Assembly: GCA_965227455.1 (NCBI GenBank)
Contig: OZ245752.1
Coordinates: 1,736,001-1,800,000 of the forward strand
Length of the DNA stretch: 64,000 nucleotides
Origin: JABDIP01 sp965227455
GTDB lineage: Bacteria; Pseudomonadota; Alphaproteobacteria; DSM-16000; Inquilinaceae
Reading direction: 5' to 3'
The position numbers and the translations under genes are program-made. The notes beneath the pieces were generated by a model, which saw nothing but the letters and a program-made list of their open reading frames with translations, was not told where the DNA came from and did no database searches. Positions 50,772-58,488 of this stretch are shown here, piece by piece; the first letter of the stretch is position 1; each line of letters begins with the position of its first letter.

Positions 50772-52067
50772 CTAGTGTACCAGAGGTTCGATGCGGATCA
50801 GACGGGGCGGTTCCAGAACGGCGTCGATGGCGGCGATGGTGTCCAGCGCGCTCAGCATGGCGGACTCGTCGGTCTCGTGGGTGGTAATGACCACCGGCAC
50901 CGCCTCGCTCTCGGACCGGCCGTGCTGCAGCAGGCTTTCCAGGGAGATCCTGTTGTCCCGCATGGCGGCGGCGATGTCGGCGATCACGCCGGGCTGGTCC
51001 ATCACCATCAGCCGCAGGTAATAGGCGCCGTGGCGCTTTTCCATGGGCACCACCGGCAGGCGCCGCAGCTCTGAGGCCGGTGCGCCCAGGGCGGGTGCGG
51101 GATCGCCGCGCACAATGTCGATGAGGTCGGCGACCACCGCCGAGGCGGTCGGGCCGGCCCCGGCACCCCGGCCGACCATCATCACCTGGTCGACGAAGTC
51201 GCCCTGCGCCACCACTGCGTTGAACACCCCCTCGACGGCGGCGATGGCGGCGCCGGCCGGGATCATGCAGGGATGTACCCGGAGCTCGATGCCGTCCGGC
51301 CGCTCATTGGCCAGGCCCAGCAGCTTGATGCGGTACCCAAGCTCCTCGGCGAATGCGATGTCCAGGGCGGTGACATGGCGGATGCCTTCCACATGGACGG
51401 CATCGAAGGCGACCTGGGTGTTGAAGCCGATTGCCGCCAGGATCGCCAGCTTGTGCGCCGCGTCGACGCCGTCGATATCGAAGCTGGGATCGGCCTCGGC
51501 ATAGCCATGGGCCTGGGCCTCGTCCAGCACCGCCGCGAAATCGCGGCCGCTGTCGCGCATCTCCGACAGGATGTAGTTGCAGGTGCCATTCAGGATGCCG
51601 GAGATGTTGGAGACATGGTTGGCGGCCAGCCCCTCGCGCAACCCCTTGATGATCGGGATGCCGCCGGCCACCGCCGCCTCATAGGCCAGGGTCACGCCGG
51701 CCTTCTCCGCCGCCACCGCCAGCGCCACGCCATGCTCGGCCATCAGCGCCTTGTTGGCCGTCACCACATGGCGCCCGCAGGCGAAGGCCGCCTCGGTCAG
51801 GTTCCGGGCGATGCCGTCGGAGCCGCCGATCAGCTCGACCACCACCTCGCAATCGGCCTCGGAGGCCAGGGCGATGGCGTCGTCGAACCAGGGCACGTCG
51901 GAGAGATCCACGCCCCGGTCCCGGCTGCGGTCGCGGGCCGAGACCGCGGTCAATTCGATGGCCCGGCCGCAACGCTCGGCCAAGAGCGGACCGTTCTCGC
52001 GCAGCAGGCGCACGACTCCGGCGCCCACCGTGCCGAGGCCGGCCACCCCCACCTTCAGCGGCGTCAC
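50772..52067 (-). CDS. hom: Homoserine dehydrogenase
   Basis: This 431-residue enzyme reduces aspartate semialdehyde to homoserine in threonine and methionine synthesis. The NAD(P)-binding motif GVAGLGTVGAGVVRLL is at the start. The catalytic segment includes AYEAAVAGGIPIIKGLREGL and GILNGTCNYILSEM. The ACT domain (last ~80 residues) begins around YYLRLMVMDQPGVIADIAAA, giving threonine feedback. The start overlaps the aminotransferase stop by 4 bp. Confidence 0.97.
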   Translation of the reverse strand: MTPLKVGVAGLGTVGAGVVRLLRENGPLLAERCGRAIELTAVSARDRSRDRGVDLSDVPWFDDAIALASEADCEVVVELIGGSDGIARNLTEAAFACGRHVVTANKALMAEHGVALAVAAEKAGVTLAYEAAVAGGIPIIKGLREGLAANHVSNISGILNGTCNYILSEMRDSGRDFAAVLDEAQAHGYAEADPSFDIDGVDAAHKLAILAAIGFNTQVAFDAVHVEGIRHVTALDIAFAEELGYRIKLLGLANERPDGIELRVHPCMIPAGAAIAAVEGVFNAVVAQGDFVDQVMMVGRGAGAGPTASAVVADLIDIVRGDPAPALGAPASELRRLPVVPMEKRHGAYYLRLMVMDQPGVIADIAAAMRDNRISLESLLQHGRSESEAVPVVITTHETDESAMLSALDTIAAIDAVLEPPRLIRIEPLVH

Positions 52068-53290
52068 GACGCGGCCACCGCGTGATGGTCGCCGTCACGG
52101 TCCAGCGGCGGATTGGACAGGAAACCCTTGATGTTGCGCACCGCCTGGCGGATGCGGTGCTTGTTCTCGACCAGCGCGATGCGCACGTATCCCTCTCCGT
52201 ATTCCCCAAATCCAACGCCGGGCGACACCGCCACCCGGGCGTGGCGCAGCAGCAGTTTCGAAAACTCCAGCGAGCCCAGATCGGCGAAGGCCGGCGGTAT
52301 CGGCGCCCAGGCGAACATGGTCGCGGCCGGTCGCGGCACCGACCAGCCGGCCGCCTCGAGCCCGTCGATCAGCACGTCGCGGCGTTCCCGGTACAGGGTG
52401 CGGACCTCGTCGACGCAATCCTGCGGGCCGTTCAGGGCGGCCGTCGCCGCCACCTGGATCGGCGTGAAGGCGCCATAGTCCAGATAGGACTTCACCCGCG
52501 CCAGGGCGGCCACCAGCTTGGCGTTGCCGGCGGCGAAGCCGATCCGCCAGCCGGGCATGGAATAGGTCTTGCTGAGCGAGGTGAACTCCACTGCGATCTC
52601 CCGCGCCTCGGAGATCTCCAGGATCGAGGGCGGCGGCGCATCGTCGTCGAAATAGATCTCCGCATAGGCCAGGTCGGAGAGGATGTGGATCTCATGGGCC
52701 CGGCAGAACTCCACGATCGGCCGGTAGAAATCCAGGTCGACCACCTCGGCGGTCGGATTGGACGGGTAGTTCAGCACCAGCGCCGTCGGCTTGGGCACGC
52801 TGTGGCGGACCGAGCGCTCGAGCTGCTCCATCAGATCCATGCCCGGGGTCATCGGCAGGCTGCGGATCGCGGCACCGGCGATGATGAAGCCGAACATGTG
52901 GATCGGATAGCTGGGGTTGGGCGCCAGGATGATGTCGCCGGGGCTGGCGATGGCCTGCGCCAGATTGGCCAGCCCCTCCTTCGACCCCAGAGTGACGATG
53001 GCCTCGCGCTCCGGGTCCAGCTCCACGTCGAACCGGCGCTTGTAATAGGCGGTCAGGGCCCGGCGCAGGCCGGGAATGCCGCGAGAATTGGAGTAACGAT
53101 GGGTCTTGGGGTTCTGCACCGCCTCGACCAGCTTCTCGACGATATGCGGCGGCGTCGGGCTGTCCGGATTGCCCATGCCCAGATCGATGATGTCCTCGCC
53201 GCCGGCGCGGGCCTCCGCCTTCATGGCGTTGACCTCTGCAAAAACGTATGGCGGCAGTCTCTTGATGCGATGGAATTGCTGCTCGATCAC
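52064..53290 (-). CDS. Pyridoxal-phosphate aminotransferase class I (AlaC/LL-DAP aminotransferase-like)
   Basis: This 408-residue enzyme has the fold-type I features: MGNPDSPTPPHIVEKL (substrate Asn), a Tyr/Asn PLP site in LVLNYPSNPTAEVV, SDLAYAEIYFDD, and the Schiff-base Lys241 in SLSKTYSMPGWRIGFAAGN. The order aminotransferase-hom-glpX is conserved in Alphaproteobacteria, and the 4-bp overlap with hom suggests joint expression. Substrate is an alanine/glutamate-type pair or a diaminopimelate-type intermediate; sequence alone does not decide. Confidence 0.93.
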   Translation of the reverse strand: MIEQQFHRIKRLPPYVFAEVNAMKAEARAGGEDIIDLGMGNPDSPTPPHIVEKLVEAVQNPKTHRYSNSRGIPGLRRALTAYYKRRFDVELDPEREAIVTLGSKEGLANLAQAIASPGDIILAPNPSYPIHMFGFIIAGAAIRSLPMTPGMDLMEQLERSVRHSVPKPTALVLNYPSNPTAEVVDLDFYRPIVEFCRAHEIHILSDLAYAEIYFDDDAPPPSILEISEAREIAVEFTSLSKTYSMPGWRIGFAAGNAKLVAALARVKSYLDYGAFTPIQVAATAALNGPQDCVDEVRTLYRERRDVLIDGLEAAGWSVPRPAATMFAWAPIPPAFADLGSLEFSKLLLRHARVAVSPGVGFGEYGEGYVRIALVENKHRIRQAVRNIKGFLSNPPLDRDGDHHAVAAS

Positions 53291-53380
53291 TTACCGTCTC
53301 CCGCCTCTTTCGCGACCCGCGAACGGCGATGGTGCCGCGGCCGGCCTGGCCCGCGAGCGCCTCTTCTACCGTCGGTCGCG

Positions 53381-54061
53381 TCAATAATCGAGGTAAATTA
53401 CGGCGCGTCCGTGATCGCCGGTCCCGGCGCCTCCGGGCGGACCCAGCTCGGTACCGATCAGGGTCGGCGGCACGCCCATGCGCACCAGCGTCTGGCTGAT
53501 TTCCGCCATCTGCCGGCGGGCCAGGTCCTGACTCACCGTGACCCCGCCATGGCCGACCACTCTGAGCGAACCGCCAATTGCCTGCTGTTCGCGGGCCACC
53601 TGGCTCAGCACATCGATCATCTGCCGGTCCAGATCGGTCGAATCGCCGGGAAAGAACACGGTCGCAACCTGGACCGAGACTCCCGCCCGCGGATCCTCGA
53701 CCAACCCGGCGGCCGGACGCTCGACAGGCAGTTCTTCCATGGTGTCGGTCAACTCGGGAAGCGGCTCCGGAATGGGCGGATCCGGCAGCCCGGCCCCGGT
53801 CTTTCCCAGCGCCGCGTCGCGATCGGATTCAAGCCGCCGGCGGCGCTCGGCCAGGATCTCCTCGGTCGGCAGCCCTTCCGGGCGATCGGGCACCGCGGTC
53901 AGCCGCGGAAAGCGTAACGCTCCATTCCCTTCGCCCAGCGCGGAGTCGCCGGCGGAGGGGGTGCATGCGGCCAGCAGCAGGGCGAGCAACAGGCAGGCGG
54001 AGGGACGAAGGCCGAATCTGGGCGGGTGGGTCTTGCAGGCTGCGATCGGCGCCATGAGCAT
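53381..54061 (-). CDS. OmpA-like domain lipoprotein
   Basis: The chosen start is ATG 54061 (226 residues, MLMAPIAACKTHPPRFGLRP); ATG 54055 is possible. A lipoprotein signal with lipobox LAAC is followed by a Pro-rich spacer. The C-terminal ~100 residues fit an OmpA-like peptidoglycan-associated domain: VQVATVFFPGDSTDLDRQMI, IGGSLRVVGHGGVTVSQDLA and ARRQMAEISQTLVRMGVPPT. It probably links outer membrane and cell wall. It is followed by the aminotransferase start 90 bp away and is divergent from phaC. Confidence 0.78.
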   Translation of the reverse strand: MLMAPIAACKTHPPRFGLRPSACLLLALLLAACTPSAGDSALGEGNGALRFPRLTAVPDRPEGLPTEEILAERRRRLESDRDAALGKTGAGLPDPPIPEPLPELTDTMEELPVERPAAGLVEDPRAGVSVQVATVFFPGDSTDLDRQMIDVLSQVAREQQAIGGSLRVVGHGGVTVSQDLARRQMAEISQTLVRMGVPPTLIGTELGPPGGAGTGDHGRAVIYLDY

Positions 54062-54269
54062 CGCGGTGTTGTCTTTCCGGCGGCTCTTGGGCCCCGAAGG
54101 CCGCGGCCGCCTTACGTTTGCCCCGTGCAAATCCGGGTCCGATCGTGTAATAAACCGGCCGATTCATCAAGTAAGGCCGCTGATACCCGACACTGGCGGC
54201 CGGTGCCGAGCCAGGACGGCTGCGGACAAATAGGCAGGATGCCGGCTGCGCAATCGAGGTTGAGAGAAC

Positions 54270-56090
54270 ATGGCCGATCAGAAGACGGCATCCCAGGATG
54301 GGGCCGACGGGGACACGATGCAGGTGCCGGACCCCGTCGCCATGAGCAAGGCGATGACCGATATCGCCGAGCGCAGCCAGAGGCTGGTCAGCGACTTCCT
54401 GGCCAGGCAGGCGCAGAACGGCGCGCCGGCCTCGTTCGACCCGCTGAATGTGGGCAATGCCTTTCTGGAAATGACGGCCAAGATGATGGCCGACCCGGCC
54501 ATGGTCATGAAGGCCCAGATGACCCTGTGGCAGGACTACATGACCCTGTGGCAGCGCACCACCCAGCGCATGATGGGCCAGGAGGCGGATCCGGTCGTCA
54601 GCCCCGACAAGGGCGACCGCCGTTTCTCCGACGCCGCCTGGGACGAGAATGCGCTGTTCGACTACATCAAGCAGTCCTACCTCTTGTCGGCGCGCTGGAT
54701 GCAGTCGACGGTCGGCGAAGTCAACGGGCTGGACGACAAGACCGCCAAGAAGGTCGATTTCTATACCCGCCAGTTCGTCGATGCGATGGCGCCGTCCAAT
54801 TTCGTCATGACCAATCCGGAGGTGCTGCGCACCACCATCGAGTCCGGCGGCGAGAACCTGGTCAAAGGGCTGGACAACCTGCTGGACGATCTGGAGCGGG
54901 GCAAGGGCAAGCTGGCGATCAAGATGACCGACACCGAGGCCTTCGCGGTCGGCGAGAACATCGCCACCACGCCGGGCACGGTGGTCTATCAGAACGATCT
55001 GATGCAGCTGATCCAATACACGCCGACCACCGAGAAGGTGCAGACGACGCCGCTGATGATCATCCCGCCCTGGATCAACAAGTATTACATCCTGGATCTG
55101 CGGGCGAAGAACAGCTTCATCAAATGGGCGGTGGAACAAGGGCTGACGGTGTTCGTCATCTCCTGGGTCAATCCCGGCGAGGAGCACGCCCACAAGACCT
55201 TCGAAGACTACATGTTCGAAGGCCCGCTGGCGGCTCTGGACGCCATCGAGAAGGCGACGGGCGAGAAAGAGGCCAATGTCATCGGCTACTGCCTGGGCGG
55301 CACCCTGCTCTCCGCCACCCTCGCCTATATGGATGTGAAGGAGGACACGCGGTTCAAGAGCGCCACCTTCTTCACCACCATGACCGATTTCTCGGAGGCC
55401 GGCGAGCTGTCGGTCTTCATCGACGAGGAGCAGCTCGCCTCGCTTGAAGCGCAGATGAACGAGAAGGGCTATCTGGAAGGTTCGTCCATGGCGACGACCT
55501 TCAACATGCTGCGCGCCAACGATCTGATCTGGTCATTCGTGGTCAACAACTACCTGCTGGGCAAGGACCCGTTCCCCTTCGACCTGCTGTACTGGAACAG
55601 CGATTCCACCCGCATGCCGGCGCTGATGCACAGCTTCTACCTGCGCAACATGTATCAGGAGAACCTGCTGGTCGAGCCGGGCGGGATCACGCTCGGCGGC
55701 GTGCCGATCGACCTCGGCCGTGTGAAGACGCCCGCCTTCTTCCTGTCGACCCGCGAGGACCATATCGCGCCCTGGAAGTCGACCTATGCCGGGACGCAGC
55801 TGTTCTCCGGGCCGGTCCGCTTCTGCCTCAGCGCCTCGGGCCATATCGCCGGCGTCGTCAACCCGCCGGCGGCGCAGAAATACTGTTACTGGACCAACGC
55901 CAAGACGCCGAAGACGTCCGATGGCTGGTTGAAATCGGCGGAGAAGCACGACGGCTCGTGGTGGCCGGAATGGGGCAAGTGGATCGCCAAGCATGGCGGC
56001 CCCAAGGTCCCGGCGCGCCAGCCCGGCGACGGCAAGCTGAAAGCCATCGAGCCGGCCCCCGGCACCTACGTCGCCAGCCGGGTGGCCTAG
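54270..56090 (+). CDS. phaC: Class I poly(R)-hydroxyalkanoate synthase
   Basis: This 606-residue synthase polymerises (R)-3-hydroxyacyl-CoA into PHA granules. Class I length and the N-terminal PhaC domain (VMSKAMTDIAERSQRLVSDF region) are present. The lipase-like box is GYCLGGTLLSATLAYM with catalytic Cys341. The catalytic Asp lies in STREDHIAPWKSTY and the His in LSASGHIAGVVNPPAA. phaA, phaB and phasin genes are not in this window. The start ATG is preceded by GAGAGAAC. Confidence 0.97.
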   Translation: MADQKTASQDGADGDTMQVPDPVAMSKAMTDIAERSQRLVSDFLARQAQNGAPASFDPLNVGNAFLEMTAKMMADPAMVMKAQMTLWQDYMTLWQRTTQRMMGQEADPVVSPDKGDRRFSDAAWDENALFDYIKQSYLLSARWMQSTVGEVNGLDDKTAKKVDFYTRQFVDAMAPSNFVMTNPEVLRTTIESGGENLVKGLDNLLDDLERGKGKLAIKMTDTEAFAVGENIATTPGTVVYQNDLMQLIQYTPTTEKVQTTPLMIIPPWINKYYILDLRAKNSFIKWAVEQGLTVFVISWVNPGEEHAHKTFEDYMFEGPLAALDAIEKATGEKEANVIGYCLGGTLLSATLAYMDVKEDTRFKSATFFTTMTDFSEAGELSVFIDEEQLASLEAQMNEKGYLEGSSMATTFNMLRANDLIWSFVVNNYLLGKDPFPFDLLYWNSDSTRMPALMHSFYLRNMYQENLLVEPGGITLGGVPIDLGRVKTPAFFLSTREDHIAPWKSTYAGTQLFSGPVRFCLSASGHIAGVVNPPAAQKYCYWTNAKTPKTSDGWLKSAEKHDGSWWPEWGKWIAKHGGPKVPARQPGDGKLKAIEPAPGTYVASRVA

Positions 56091-56203
56091 CCCGCGGCGC
56101 CGGTTGTTCTTTTGGAACCGGCGGCGCAAAGAAGACCCCCTCCCCCCGCGCCGCCAGATGGCCGCGCGGGGTTGAAAGTACCCAAGGAACGACCGCTACG
56201 GCC

Positions 56204-58150
56204 TCAGGTGCCGATCTCTCCGCCGTCGGTCTTGGTCACCGCGACCAGGCTCGGCCGGGGCGGCATTCCGTCCTGGAAGTCCGGCCAGCGGGTGGCCGGG
56301 TCGTCGAAGGAGGAGCGCTCGCCCGGGTGTTGCACGGCGCAGAAGAAGGTCGTGTCGTCCGGGGTGAAGGCGGGGCCGCAGAGTTCGGCCTGGTGCGGCG
56401 TGCGCAGGAAGTGGCGGGTCAGCGCCCTGCCCTCGCCGGTCACGTCGCAGGCCCACACACCATCGGCGACGCCGGCGGCGCGGTAGGCCCCGTCGGTGGC
56501 GATCCACAGACGGCCCTTGTTGTCGAAGGCGCAATTGTCGGGGTTGGCGAACCAGCCATGTTCCGAGATGCCCTCGTGGTAGTCGGCACCATGCAGTGCC
56601 TCCTCCGGGTTGCCGGCCAGGATGAAGAATTCCCATCCGAACTCGTCGGCGGTGTGGTCGCCGCCCGGCGGCAGCAATTCGACGATATGGCCGAACAGGT
56701 TGTTATGGCGCGGATTGACCGCGTCGACCGCCTGCGGCTTGCGCCGGGAGTTGTTGGTGAGCAGGGCGAAGACGGTCCCGGTCACCGGATTGATGTCGAC
56801 ATCCTCCGGCCGGTCGAGCGGCGTCGCGCCGACCAGATCGGCGGCCTTGCGAACCTCGATGACAACGTCGGCCTGGCTGTTGAAGCCGTTCTCGGCGGTG
56901 ATCGGGCCCTCGCCATGCTTCAGCGGATGCCAGATGACACGGCCATCATCGGTGAACTCGCCGACGGACAGCTCGCCGTCCTCAAGCAAGGTCATGTTGG
57001 CGGCGCGGTCATCGGGATCGTAGGTGCCGGACGAGATGAACCGGTAGACATACTCGAAGCGCTGGTCGTCGCCGGTATAGGCGACGGCGCGGCCATCCGC
57101 GTTGATGATGACGTTGGCGCCTTCGTGCTTGCAGCGGCCCATGGCCGTGCGCTTCAGCAGAGGCGCCTCCGGATCATAGGGGTCGAACTCGACGATCCAG
57201 CCGACATGGTTGGGCTCGTTCGGATCCTTGTCGAGCTGCCAGCGCTCGTGGAAATGGGCCCAGGCGTAGCGCGGATCGTCGCCGCCGATGCCACCGAAGC
57301 GGGCGTAATTCTCCGCCTCGGAGGTCGCCGTGGGATCGCCCTTGAAGTAGTTCTGGACGTTCTCCTCGCCGGTGACGACCGTGCCCCAGGGCGTCACGCC
57401 GCCGGCGCAATTGCCATAGGTGCCGAGGGTGGCGATGCCGTCCGGCGAGCTGCTGGTGACCATGCGCGGGCTGCCGGCCGCCGGGCCGGTGATCTGCCCG
57501 GGCGTGTCGGGCGTGATGCGGCGTGCGTATTGCGACCCGTCAACCACGCTCCAGCTGCCGTTCTCGCGGGCGATCTCCACGACGGCGAGGCCGTGCGCCA
57601 TGCGGGTGACATTCGCCTCCTCCTCGCTGAGCGCCATGCCCTTGGGCGAGCCGGGGAACATCATGGCGTCGGTCGTGTATTCGTGGTTGATCGCGAGCAG
57701 CCCGCTGTCCGACGAATCCGAGCCAAGTGGCAGCGGGAGGTAGCCGACGTAGTCGTTGTTGTAGCCGTACTGCCTTGCCTGGGCCTCGGCCGTCTGTGCC
57801 ATCGGATCGAAGTCCGGGGCGTCGGCCTCGACCTTGTCGCCCCAGCGCAGCAGGACCTGGGCTTCGTAACCCGGAGCGACGTGGAAATCCTCGTCCATCC
57901 CGTGCTCGAGCTCGGTGAAGGTCAAGGTCGACACGCCATCCGCGGCCTGGGCCTTGCTGACAGTGCCCAAGGTGCCGGCCCCCATGGCCAGCGCCGAGGT
58001 CGCCATCATGCCGCCAAGCACGGTGCGACGGCTCATGCGGGCCGCGACAACGTCATAGAAGTCGCGGTTCACGAGCGGATTCGACGGGATGTCGTCGTCG
58101 TCCTCGATCACCCAACCATGTTCACTAGTGTTCTTGTTGTCCGCACTCAT
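56204..58150 (-). CDS. phoX: PhoX family alkaline phosphatase (DUF839)
   Basis: This 648-residue calcium-dependent phosphatase is exported by the Tat pathway. The N-terminus NRDFYDVVAARMSRRTVLGG has twin Arg (41/42) and then a hydrophobic stretch. PhoX family segments include TPWGTVVTGEENVQNYFKGD, VGWIVEFDPYDPEAPLLKRT, RPEDVDINPVTGTVFALLTN and NPDNCAFDNKGRLWIATDGA. It releases phosphate from organophosphates in the periplasm. A three-repeat Pho box lies upstream, so PhoB induction by phosphate starvation is likely. Confidence 0.94.
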   Translation of the reverse strand: MSADNKNTSEHGWVIEDDDDIPSNPLVNRDFYDVVAARMSRRTVLGGMMATSALAMGAGTLGTVSKAQAADGVSTLTFTELEHGMDEDFHVAPGYEAQVLLRWGDKVEADAPDFDPMAQTAEAQARQYGYNNDYVGYLPLPLGSDSSDSGLLAINHEYTTDAMMFPGSPKGMALSEEEANVTRMAHGLAVVEIARENGSWSVVDGSQYARRITPDTPGQITGPAAGSPRMVTSSSPDGIATLGTYGNCAGGVTPWGTVVTGEENVQNYFKGDPTATSEAENYARFGGIGGDDPRYAWAHFHERWQLDKDPNEPNHVGWIVEFDPYDPEAPLLKRTAMGRCKHEGANVIINADGRAVAYTGDDQRFEYVYRFISSGTYDPDDRAANMTLLEDGELSVGEFTDDGRVIWHPLKHGEGPITAENGFNSQADVVIEVRKAADLVGATPLDRPEDVDINPVTGTVFALLTNNSRRKPQAVDAVNPRHNNLFGHIVELLPPGGDHTADEFGWEFFILAGNPEEALHGADYHEGISEHGWFANPDNCAFDNKGRLWIATDGAYRAAGVADGVWACDVTGEGRALTRHFLRTPHQAELCGPAFTPDDTTFFCAVQHPGERSSFDDPATRWPDFQDGMPPRPSLVAVTKTDGGEIGT

Positions 58151-58343
58151 GCCTTCCTCCCGTGGTTGATTCCTGCTTTTGCGAACAAGAGTAGCACCAC
58201 AGCGCGCCGTGCGTAATCACGACTGGCGTGGCGGACCAAGCGGCGCGGTCGAAATGGGCCGGCTTGGCGGCGGCTGTCGCGGTTAGGCCAAGTGTGATCG
58301 CGCTGCCGGCAGGCAGGGCATTGCGGAAACGGTGGATTCTCAT
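58125..58343 (-). CDS. Possible short leader protein upstream of phoX
   Basis: An ATG at 58343 with AGGGGAG six bases upstream opens a 72-codon frame (MRIHRFRNALPAGSAITLGL), with a signal-like Ala-rich stretch and several Cys near the end. It overlaps the phoX start by 26 bp. A good ribosome-binding site and placement between the Pho box and phoX make a short translated leader plausible, but composition alone could explain the frame. Confidence 0.3.
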   Translation of the reverse strand: MRIHRFRNALPAGSAITLGLTATAAAKPAHFDRAAWSATPVVITHGALWCYSCSQKQESTTGGRHECGQQEH

Positions 58344-58488
58344 TGGGGCTCCCCTGCGAATTGGTCGCCCGAAAATCCTGCCCGGGCGCAGCCGCGCGGA
58401 GAGACCGCGCAACCCGGACAGGCTGGGTAGCAACGCGCCGTTACGGTTCAGTGACGGATTGATGACGCTCCGTTTGCGATGACCCCGC
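58151..58488. other. Regulatory region between GH65 and phoX genes
   Basis: This 338-bp region lies between the GH65 gene and phoX, both on the minus strand. It contains the Pho box (58440-58467) and a possible short leader frame (58343-58125). No other gene is visible. Confidence 0.6.
58440..58467 (-). promoter_or_regulatory. Three-repeat Pho box (PhoB site) upstream of phoX
   Basis: On the minus strand CGTCAT, CGTCAC and CGTAAC start at 58467, 58456 and 58445, exactly 11 bp apart, with A/T-containing spacers CAATC and TGAAC. This matches the direct-repeat geometry of PhoB boxes. It lies ~290 bp before the phoX start, consistent with phosphate-starvation control. Confidence 0.7.

Noticed and set aside
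56091..56203. GCCGGTT-AACCGGC hairpin after phaC as terminator
   Set aside because: The 7-bp core with a loop of 12 bases and only scattered T residues was too weak to call confidently.
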